A stretch of DNA of 12,891 bases, from contig CAAFYX010000103.1 of NCBI GenBank assembly GCA_900767375.1, positions 1-12,891 of the forward strand, read 5' to 3'. Below are positions 1 to 5,517 of this stretch, in pieces. The stretch is from Rikenellaceae bacterium (GTDB lineage: Bacteria; Bacteroidota; Bacteroidia; Bacteroidales; UBA932). Position 1 is the stretch's first letter, and each line of letters starts with the position of its first letter. Position numbers and translations under genes: made by a program. The notes under the pieces are model-generated. The model did no database searches, was not told the origin of the DNA, and saw only the letters and a list, made by a program, of their open reading frames with translations.

Positions 1-2106
1 TGAGATTGCTCCTGTCGGAATCTTGAAGAGAAGGAAGATCAGAACGATGTACAAGCCCCAGACGATGATGCTGATGACGTTGCGGGCCAGGGTAAGATTC
101 ACTTCGTTGGTGCTGATGTGGCGCTTGCCCTCGGTCTGGTAGATCTTGTTGAACTTGTACTCCTTGTACGCATCTCCCAGGAGCTTGCTGATGTACTTGA
201 AGACGAAGAAAAGAGCAAGCGTCATGATGATCATATGGGCGGAGACCTTCAGGATTTCATTGCCCTCGGCGCTGGTCAGGTCGAAGAATTCGGCGTTGAA
301 GAGGTTGCGGAAGATCTCCTGGAGATCGAATATCTGCATACCGAGGAGCAGGCTGATCGGCACGAGGAGCACTCCCACGACAGGGATGAGTGCGGTCTCG
401 ACCATAGAGACGAACCAGGTCTTCGACAGGGAGCTGCCCGATCCCTTGTGCTTTTTCTTATAAATGCTGAAGAGACGTCGGAGGGCCACGAAAGTCTCGA
501 TGCCCGCCAGAATCGTCAGCCAGCAGACGATCACCAGCAGGCTGAGGAACACATATCCGATGAATGACAATACCACCGTCGCCATCAGCACGATCAGGGT
601 GCCCACGGCAGTGGCCCTGTCGATGACCTCAAGCCCGCGCGCATACTTGCTGCGCGCGCGGAACTGCCAGACAAGGATACCGATGAGTATTGGAGTGAGA
701 AGAAGGTTCATCATCCTGTTCGGGATGAACATGATTCTGAAAGTGATGGCAATAAGTCCGATGGCCATTGCAGGAAGGTACATTCTCACTCCGCTGTGCA
801 GCGACCCCGGCTTCAGCCTGATGATAAGGGAGGCAAGGATGGCAAGAAGCAGCCAGCAGAACATCACCAGGAGTTTGGATGCCTGGAGGATGAAGTTGTT
901 CTTTATCGTGAGGCTTACTACTCCCAGGGCGATGAGGAACACCAGAGCGCCGCACGTAAGCGTGAGGTCAGGCTTGCGGAGGCGGAACTCCTCGGTATGG
1001 AGGCGTTTGACGCTATGGTAGAGAGCATTGATTATCAGGAAGCTGAGAATCGAGGAAACAGCAAGGAAAAGGATTACCAGAAGGATGAATCCAGACACGA
1101 CAGGTCCGCGCCATTCGCTCTTTATATATTGGTTCCGGCCCTGGTGGCGGCTGTATTTTCCGACGACTTCCTCAATGGCGGTCCTGACATAGGTGACCGG
1201 GGATTTGAGGATTCTGAGGTAATTGTCAGTGCGCTCGGTGAGCATCCTGCGCTGGAGGAGCAGGTATCGGTCCTGGGCGTAGCTGTAGGAGTCCTTGAGC
1301 TTGGTCGCTGCGCTCTCGTAGTGCTCGTTGTCGGCGATGATGCGGTCGCGGCTGTCCAGGTACATGCTCAGGAGGGCCTGGGTGTAGAGAATGCAGGAGT
1401 CACGGTCCGCCCTGCCCTGATCGTCGAGCAGGAAGGCGCGAGGGCGGTTATCCTCGTCGAGGAGGGTGTCGCGCACGAACATCCGGCGCTGCGGGAATGT
1501 GCCCATAAGGCTGTCGATGGCCCTTTCATTGCCACGGACAAGGTCAGGGCGGGCGCGTCTGAGGCTGTCCGCACGTGCGCGGAGGCTGTCCCTGCGATGC
1601 CTTCTGAGCGAGTCGCCGTGGCTCATCAGGGAGTCCGGACGGTGGCCGAAGCGTCCGAAGGTGCTGTCATTGCCATGACGAGGGCGGACGCTGCGGGCAG
1701 GAAGGCGGTGAAGGGCTTCCAGCAGGCGGGAATACCTGTCGATCTCGACTTCCAGGCTGGCCACGATGTCATCATATGGCATCCTGAGGGTCTCGAACTC
1801 TTCGTATTCCTTGGACACCTCCTTCAGAGCATAGGTCATGTCGAAAGTATAGTCCTGATTCTGCGAATAGAGCATCAGGGCGAGCTCGTTGCACTTCTTC
1901 GTGATGTTGACCATCTGGGTGTGCTGGGACTCGTCACGCATATTGATGCGGTACTCCTCGGAATTCAGCTTGTCGAACTCCTGCTTGAGCTCGAAGCGGA
2001 GCACGGCGAGTGTCTGGCTCAGGTTCTTTTCATTGAATACGGCGTCAGACGGCACCGCCAGCACCAGGAGCAGCAGCGTGGCCAGAATATATCTCGTTCT
2101 TTTCAT
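1..2106 (-). CDS. MscS-type mechanosensitive ion channel, N-terminal part (C-terminus beyond the window)
   Basis: This frame is open without a stop from base 2106 down to base 1, giving 702 residues that run off the edge. Residues 1 to about 22 (MKRTRYILATLLLLVLAVPS...) look like a signal peptide. Residues 23-330 are charged and probably periplasmic; residues 150-200 have a basic stretch with repeated D-S-L motifs. From about residue 335 there are roughly nine hydrophobic segments, the last being ARNVISIIVWGLYIVLIFLL, followed by FKIPTGAIS at the window edge. In large MscS-family proteins such a helix directly precedes the pore helix and the beta domain, which are therefore off-window. The role would be release of solutes on osmotic downshock. 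The pore is not visible, so the family call rests on architecture and on the recognisable last helix. An in-frame ATG at 2115 is an alternative start; 2106 is preferred because 2115 lies very close to the likely transcription start. A 451-codon frame on the other strand (796-2151) is its shadow. Confidence 0.8.
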   Translation of the reverse strand, partial: MKRTRYILATLLLLVLAVPSDAVFNEKNLSQTLAVLRFELKQEFDKLNSEEYRINMRDESQHTQMVNITKKCNELALMLYSQNQDYTFDMTYALKEVSKEYEEFETLRMPYDDIVASLEVEIDRYSRLLEALHRLPARSVRPRHGNDSTFGRFGHRPDSLMSHGDSLRRHRRDSLRARADSLRRARPDLVRGNERAIDSLMGTFPQRRMFVRDTLLDEDNRPRAFLLDDQGRADRDSCILYTQALLSMYLDSRDRIIADNEHYESAATKLKDSYSYAQDRYLLLQRRMLTERTDNYLRILKSPVTYVRTAIEEVVGKYSRHQGRNQYIKSEWRGPVVSGFILLVILFLAVSSILSFLIINALYHSVKRLHTEEFRLRKPDLTLTCGALVFLIALGVVSLTIKNNFILQASKLLVMFCWLLLAILASLIIRLKPGSLHSGVRMYLPAMAIGLIAITFRIMFIPNRMMNLLLTPILIGILVWQFRARSKYARGLEVIDRATAVGTLIVLMATVVLSFIGYVFLSLLVIVCWLTILAGIETFVALRRLFSIYKKKHKGSGSSLSKTWFVSMVETALIPVVGVLLVPISLLLGMQIFDLQEIFRNLFNAEFFDLTSAEGNEILKVSAHMIIMTLALFFVFKYISKLLGDAYKEYKFNKIYQTEGKRHISTNEVNLTLARNVISIIVWGLYIVLIFLLFKIPTGAIS

Positions 2107-2122
2107 AACTTTCATATTTGCG

Positions 2123-2130
2123 TAAAGGTA
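2123..2130 (-). promoter_or_regulatory. Possible -7 promoter box of the MscS-type gene
   Basis: Read on the minus strand this is TACCTTTA, one base from the Bacteroidota -7 consensus TAnnTTTG, about 16 bases before the start codon at 2106. No convincing -33 TTTG is found at 19-21 bases upstream. If used, the leader would be only about 10 bases, which favours the 2106 start over the ATG at 2115. Confidence 0.35.
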
Positions 2131-2188
2131 ACAATTTTTTATCATCCATAACATCCTGACCCCATAATTCATCCTCAGGGCCTGACTC

Positions 2189-2274
2189 ACACGCACCTTA
2201 AGTTCCACCCACTCCGTACGGGCCAGGTCCCCACACGTCCTTAAGTCACCACGCACCGCACGGGCCAGGTCCCC
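2189..2274. repeat. Imperfect tandem duplication (about 43 bp x 2) ending in a REP half-arm
   Basis: Two adjacent units, 2189-2232 (44 bp) and 2233-2274 (42 bp), both start ACACG, contain CTTAAG and end with ACGGGCCAGGTCCCC. The centres have diverged. The second unit's end is the left arm of the hairpin at 2261-2298; the first unit carries only an unpaired left arm. It looks like duplication of the outer boundary of the RAYT-associated element. Confidence 0.75.
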
Positions 2275-2298
2275 TCAGCCCCCCTGCCACCTGGCCCG
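2261..2298. repeat. Left outer REP-like hairpin
   Basis: The arms CGGGCCAGGT (2261-2270) and ACCTGGCCCG (2289-2298) form a perfect 10-bp stem around an 18-nt C-rich loop. The whole 38 bp recurs inverted at 3617-3654 with one mismatch, in the loop. Confidence 0.88.
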
Positions 2299-2346
2299 GC
2301 ACAAAAAGCCATTCTCCTGATAATCAATTAAATACAATTTATCTCC

Positions 2347-2382
2347 GGGCCAGATCCATCGTCACCTATGGGGACCTGGCCC
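2347..2382. repeat. Left inner REP-like hairpin
   Basis: GGGCCAGATCC (2347-2357) pairs with GGACCTGGCCC (2372-2382) through an 11-bp stem with one A-C mismatch and a 14-nt loop. It is preceded by TCTC, as is the inverted partner at 3531-3570. The GGGCCAGATCC arm is shared with the solo copy at 12625-12659. Confidence 0.82.
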
Positions 2383-2539
2383 AAAGCATTATCAAGGCTG
2401 ATCTGAACCATTCCTTCAATTCCCGATCATGCAGGAAATGGGTGCCGTATTATTGTGCCAGGTTATGGACAGTTTCGCAAAATGTCTTTTTATTTATTAA
2501 TTCATAAAAACCTCCCGCATGTTTCTGTATGTTCCTTGG

Positions 2540-2547
2540 AACCTTTG
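2540..2547 (+). promoter_or_regulatory. Possible -7 box for the RAYT gene
   Basis: AACCTTTG differs from TAnnTTTG at one position and lies 23 bases before the ATG at 2571; no good -33 element is seen. The preceding 2383-2539 stretch holds no gene and becomes AT-rich around 2485-2510 (runs of T and A). If this promoter is real, transcription starts downstream of the ATG at 2529, which supports 2571 as the start codon. Confidence 0.35.
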
Positions 2548-2570
2548 GTAAATACTGCCATATTCGGCAT

Positions 2571-3587
2571 ATGAAAAATGAATATTTTGAACTTATGCCG
2601 GTACGGAGGCTGCCTGACGGGAGGGTCTGCAAGGTCTATCCTTTCCATATTTCTTTAGAAGGCCTGGAAAGCGGAATACTTTGCCGTGACTCGGAAGACT
2701 TTGATTCCACAGTAAAGATAATTGCAGTATGCTGCTTCAGAAAGAATGCAATACTGGTCATGTATGCTGTCGTGTCGAACCATGCACATTGTGTCGTGCT
2801 GGCCTCAAGCCAAAAGGAGGCGGATGCTTGTGCCAATGAAATAAAGAGGATGGTTTCGATGTACCAACGGGAAAAGTATTCCAAGGTGGAGATGATGTCC
2901 GGTGTTGACGCCAAGGCAATTATAATAGAAGATGTCAGATATGTCAGGAATGCTTTGGCTTACGATGTAAGGAATGCTATGGACAATGGTGCGTCCTGTG
3001 TTCAGAATTACAAATGGACCGGGTATCGTGGAATGTTCTGTGAGGGAAAGTGCCCGGGTGTCAGGAAAGTAAGGGAATTGTCTAAACGGGAGAAGCGTTC
3101 AATAATGCATACGCACGAAAACCTTTCGGATGTGAACTGGCTGCTGAATGCTGACAACGAACTGGAACCGGCATCGATATGTGACTGGAGATATTTGGAA
3201 GGGGCATTCCGCAATGACCAGGCGTTCTTCCTACGTCTTATAGGCGCGGTGAATACTGCGGAAATGAACGAAGGGCTCATAGTAGCGCCACGGCGGAAAA
3301 GGAATGACCAGGAATTTCTGGCAAGTGTCAATGAAAAGTCCAGGCTATGGTTCGGCGTGGATGTGGAACATCTTTCAATGCAGAAGAAAGCCCATCTGAT
3401 CAATTACGCAATACATTCGTTCAAGACGGATCCATATCAGGTGGCCAGGACCTTCGAGATGGAAAGGGATGCCGTTCTCGCCATAATGGGAAGGAAAAAG
3501 ATGGCCGGCCAGCCGAAATCCGAGGCCACCCCGGGCCAGGTCCGCCCAGAGGGCGGGGTACCTGGCCCGGAGAATAATCACACCTAA
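2571..3587 (+). CDS. REP-associated tyrosine transposase (RAYT, Y1/HUH superfamily)
   Basis: The 338-residue product has the hallmarks of an IS200-like Y1 transposase of the RAYT group. Numbering from the ATG at 2571: an N-terminal block with PFHISLEGLE (24-33), a beta strand ending in the HUH motif H71-A-H73 (VVSNHAHCVVL), then a helix with RYVRNALAY. Y124 is the best candidate for the catalytic tyrosine, since its spacing of about 50 residues from the HUH pair fits RAYTs; Y131 is the alternative. YKWTGYRGMF matches the common motif that closes the catalytic domain. Residues about 273-310 (DPYQVARTFEMERDAVLAIM) look like a helix-turn-helix. Single-strand nicking of the flanking hairpins is inferred. 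An upstream in-frame ATG at 2529 would add 14 residues without recognisable conservation. The last 18 or so codons lie inside the hairpin at 3531-3570. All key residues appear intact, so the enzyme may be active. Confidence 0.85.
   Translation: MKNEYFELMPVRRLPDGRVCKVYPFHISLEGLESGILCRDSEDFDSTVKIIAVCCFRKNAILVMYAVVSNHAHCVVLASSQKEADACANEIKRMVSMYQREKYSKVEMMSGVDAKAIIIEDVRYVRNALAYDVRNAMDNGASCVQNYKWTGYRGMFCEGKCPGVRKVRELSKREKRSIMHTHENLSDVNWLLNADNELEPASICDWRYLEGAFRNDQAFFLRLIGAVNTAEMNEGLIVAPRRKRNDQEFLASVNEKSRLWFGVDVEHLSMQKKAHLINYAIHSFKTDPYQVARTFEMERDAVLAIMGRKKMAGQPKSEATPGQVRPEGGVPGPENNHT
3531..3570. repeat. Right inner REP-like hairpin, overlapping the RAYT 3' end
   Basis: CCGGGCCAGGT (3531-3541) and ACCTGGCCCGG (3560-3570) form a perfect 11-bp stem. 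Inside it CCGCCC (3542-3547) and GGGCGG (3551-3556) add 6 bp closed by an AGA triloop, with GGT (3557-3559) bulged. It is the strongest hairpin in the window. It lies within the transposase frame, which stops at 3587. No T-tract follows, so it is not a classical intrinsic terminator. Confidence 0.88.
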
Positions 3588-3616
3588 TTGATTGTCAAGA
3601 CAATACGTTTTAGCAT

Positions 3617-3654
3617 CGGGCCAGGTGGCAGGGGGTCTGAGGGGACCTGGCCCG
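3617..3654. repeat. Right outer REP-like hairpin
   Basis: CGGGCCAGGT (3617-3626) and ACCTGGCCCG (3645-3654) form a 10-bp perfect stem with an 18-nt G-rich loop. The reverse complement equals the left outer hairpin (2261-2298) except for one base. Confidence 0.88.
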
Positions 3655-3799
3655 CGGGGCACAGAAAACCCGGAAGAGGTGTGGCGCGGAAAGAGGAAAG
3701 AGGCGTAAAGAAGAAAGAAGAAGAGGCGGAAAGCGATGCGGTGGAAAAAGGTGTGGTGGAAAGCGATTACGTTAATAACCATATTACGGCAGGAATGAT
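3655..3799 (+). other. Purine-rich non-coding spacer upstream of the polysaccharide locus
   Basis: From about 3660 to 3770 the plus strand is dominated by G and A, with recurring GGAAAG and GTGGAAAGCGAT-like words (for example GCGGAAAGCGATGCG and GTGGAAAGCGATTACG). A frame at 3588-3830 can be read through it, but the composition is low-complexity and it begins inside the REP structure, so it is not taken as a gene. From 3771 the sequence becomes AT-rich up to the promoter at 3800. Confidence 0.5.
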
Positions 3800-3807
3800 T
3801 ATATTTG
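3800..3807 (+). promoter_or_regulatory. -7 promoter box upstream of the phosphatase gene
   Basis: TATATTTG matches the Bacteroidota -7 consensus TAnnTTTG exactly. No clear TTTG is found at the -33 spacing. The inferred start near 3812-3816 gives a leader of about 60 bases before the ATG at 3876. The position right after the transposon-like unit suggests that the polysaccharide locus begins here. Confidence 0.6.
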
Positions 3808-3875
3808 TAAATCAAACCTTGATGCAGTGAGCCCCTCTGCAAATCCAAGGCCTGCATAAAATAAAGCCAATAACC

Positions 3876-4544
3876 ATGAAACTGTCCTCCACAGACATCC
3901 ACTGCCACATACTGCCCGGAGTCGATGACGGCTTCAGCTCCCCTGAAGAGTCCCTCAAGGCCATCTCCAGGATGTCGGAAGCAGGATGCGAGGAGTTCAT
4001 CTTCACCCCTCACCTGAACCCTGACGTATACCCGGAGTCATCGGAATCACGCCTGATAGAGGCATACAACGGCTTTCTCCCCAGCCTCCAGGGGAAAAAC
4101 ACGCATCTCGCTGCGGAATATATGGTGGTAAAGGACTTCGAGCACCGCGTCGAGGACGACCCGAAGTCGCTCCTGACCTTCCCCGACGGCTCGATACTCA
4201 TCGAAATGTCCTATTACTTCCCAAGCACAAACCTCAAGGATGCCATCTTCCAGCTGGGCCTGGCCGGGCTCAACCCGATCCTGGCCCACCCCGAGCGCTA
4301 CTCATACATGGTCGAAGACATGGACGCGTTCACCGAGCTCAGGAACATGGGATGCAGGTTCCAGCTCAACCTCCTCTCCCTCACTGGAGCTTACGGCCCG
4401 GCCTCCATCCACATCATCCGCCACCTGGCCAAAAGAGGATGGTGCGACTTCTTCGCCACTGACCTCCACTCCCTTCCCCAGCTCGACCGTATCCTGAACG
4501 GCAAGCTCCCCCTTCCCCTCAGATTCCGCCATATTTGGCAATAG
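3876..4544 (+). CDS. PHP-type tyrosine-protein phosphatase, CpsB/YwqE class
   Basis: A 222-residue cytoplasmic protein with the PHP metal-binding motifs in order: D7-I-H9-C-H11 (DIHCHILPGVDDG), TPH with H46, E81 in AAEY, AHPERY with H138, and D196-L-H198 near the C-terminus. In characterised members this manganese-dependent phosphatase removes phosphate from the C-terminal tyrosines of the bacterial tyrosine kinase that controls polysaccharide assembly. The kinase partner here is almost certainly the Wzc-like protein at 5518-8001. The length is slightly below the usual 240-260 residues, but all expected metal ligands are visible. The gene is separated from wza by 148 bases containing another promoter, so phosphatase and kinase can be transcribed separately. 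The start follows the exact -7 box at 3800 and immediately precedes the conserved N-terminal motif. Confidence 0.9.
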   Translation: MKLSSTDIHCHILPGVDDGFSSPEESLKAISRMSEAGCEEFIFTPHLNPDVYPESSESRLIEAYNGFLPSLQGKNTHLAAEYMVVKDFEHRVEDDPKSLLTFPDGSILIEMSYYFPSTNLKDAIFQLGLAGLNPILAHPERYSYMVEDMDAFTELRNMGCRFQLNLLSLTGAYGPASIHIIRHLAKRGWCDFFATDLHSLPQLDRILNGKLPLPLRFRHIWQ

Positions 4545-4579
4545 ACCCTGAAACGGCCAGCAAAATTGGGCTCACTTTA

Positions 4580-4611
4580 TTTGGGTCATTGATAGAAAAT
4601 TCATAACTTTA
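4580..4611 (+). promoter_or_regulatory. Bacteroidota-type promoter of the wza-wzc operon
   Basis: TTTG (4580-4583), a 20-base spacer, then TAACTTTA (4604-4611) fit the TTTG-N19-21-TAnnTTTG promoter with one mismatch in the -7 box. The inferred leader is about 75 bases. A 9-bp direct repeat AATTGGGCT lies at 4564-4572 and 4617-4625, bracketing the promoter at 53-base spacing, and could be an operator. Confidence 0.65.
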
Positions 4612-4692
4612 CCCGGAATTGGGCTTTGCTTACAAAAAGTGCCCGAAAACCGTTGAAAAATTTGAATTCAATTCCAATTGTCAAGAATAACT

Positions 4693-5505
4693 ATGAAAAG
4701 AATAATAAAATACTGCATAATCCTCGCATCGGTCCTGGCTGTCGCGTCCTGCATGACGCCCAAGAAAGTGCTTTACCTTCAGGACATGAAACAGGGCACC
4801 CAGATAGACCTTGAGAACAAATACGAAGCCGTCATCAGCCCGAACGACGAGCTGAGGATCATCGTTTCATCGGAGGACGAGGACCTCTCCAAGCCTTTCA
4901 ACCTCGGTTACGGCACAGGCTCCGGCTCCATGTACTATGGAGGAGGCAACGGCAACTACATGGGCTACCTGGTCGACACCTACGGCAACATCCAGTTCCC
5001 TATCCTGGGCGAGATCCACGCCGCAGGCATGACCAGACTCCAGCTCCAGAATGACATAAAGCGCCGCCTCATCCAGGGAGCATACATCGAGGATCCGTAC
5101 GTAATGGTCCGCTTCAACAACTACAAGATCTTCTTCCTCGGCCCTGACGGCGGCAAGGCCGTCACCATCCCCGAGGAGCGCTGCACCTTCCTCGAGGCGC
5201 TGTCACTTGCCGGAGACCTGGGCCTCTTCACCAGAAGGGACAAGATCGGCGTGCTCCGCGAAGTGGAGGGCCAGATGACCCTGAGATACCTCGACCCGAG
5301 GGACTCAAAGGTGTTCAACGACCCTTACTACATGCTTCAGCAGAACGACATCATATTGACCCAGTCCTTCAGATCCAGATACTACCGCGAGGAGTTCTCC
5401 TTCTGGACCTCCTGGATCTCACTATTCTCGTCAGCCGCGACCATCGCGACCCTCGTGACACTGGTGAAAAACATGATCCCAAATCAGTCCGGACAGTCCG
5501 AATAA
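4693..5505 (+). CDS. wza: Polysaccharide export outer-membrane lipoprotein, Wza-like
   Basis: 270 residues. The N-terminus MKRIIKYCIILASVLAVASC is a lipoprotein signal with the lipidated cysteine at residue 20. Residues about 40-130 form the polysaccharide-export domain (ISPNDELRIIVSSED, then YLVDTYGNIQFPILGEI), followed by an SLBB-like region with TIPEERCTFLEALSLAGDL. A hydrophobic helix near residues 237-258 would be the C-terminal membrane-crossing helix of this family. The product would form the outer-membrane channel through which the polymer leaves, working with the Wzc-like protein encoded 12 bases downstream. An in-frame TTG at 4678 would add five residues before the signal peptide; the ATG at 4693 is preferred because the lipoprotein signal starts there. 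First gene of a six-gene operon driven from 4580-4611. Confidence 0.9.
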   Translation: MKRIIKYCIILASVLAVASCMTPKKVLYLQDMKQGTQIDLENKYEAVISPNDELRIIVSSEDEDLSKPFNLGYGTGSGSMYYGGGNGNYMGYLVDTYGNIQFPILGEIHAAGMTRLQLQNDIKRRLIQGAYIEDPYVMVRFNNYKIFFLGPDGGKAVTIPEERCTFLEALSLAGDLGLFTRRDKIGVLREVEGQMTLRYLDPRDSKVFNDPYYMLQQNDIILTQSFRSRYYREEFSFWTSWISLFSSAATIATLVTLVKNMIPNQSGQSE

Positions 5506-5517
5506 TATAGAATAAGT

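Larger units (their letters stand above)
2261..3654. mobile_element. RAYT transposase unit bounded by inverted double REP-like hairpins
   Basis: The HUH transposase gene at 2571-3587 is flanked by two palindromic hairpins on each side. The reverse complement of 3531-3654 aligns along its length with 2261-2383: the outer 38-bp hairpins differ at one base, both linkers are exactly 47 nt with about 30 matching bases (including AATCAATTA and a closing TCTC), and the inner hairpins share their GGGCCAG arms. This is the geometry of RAYT genes and REP/BIME palindromes known from other phyla, where the transposase recognises and cuts the hairpins. No target-site duplication is apparent, as expected for HUH enzymes. 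The gene appears less GC-rich than its neighbours, consistent with an accessory origin. Exact outer limits are uncertain because of the duplication at 2189-2274. Confidence 0.8.

Noticed and set aside
796..2151. Long plus-strand open frame of 451 codons
   Set aside because: It is the exact codon-register antisense of the minus-strand channel gene, which has a signal peptide, membrane helices and a sensible start; the plus-strand product has no recognisable features.
3531..3570. Intrinsic terminator for the transposase gene
   Set aside because: The hairpin is strong, but the following bases are AGAATAATCACAC with no T-tract, and it lies within the coding frame; it is better explained as the element end.
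3588..3830. Open frame of 80 codons after the transposase
   Set aside because: It starts in the linker between REP hairpins, runs through the outer hairpin and a low-complexity purine tract, and ends after the promoter box at 3800; it shows no protein-like composition.
4423..4432. REP-like word CCACCTGGCC inside the phosphatase gene
   Set aside because: It has no partner arm nearby and lies within conserved coding sequence; chance similarity is the simpler explanation.
4621..4644. Small hairpin GGGC...GCCC in the wza leader
   Set aside because: Only four pairs close a 16-base loop, too weak to call an attenuator or riboswitch.
4678..4692. Earlier TTG start for the wza-like gene
   Set aside because: It would put five residues ahead of an otherwise ideal lipoprotein signal; the ATG at 4693 fits better.
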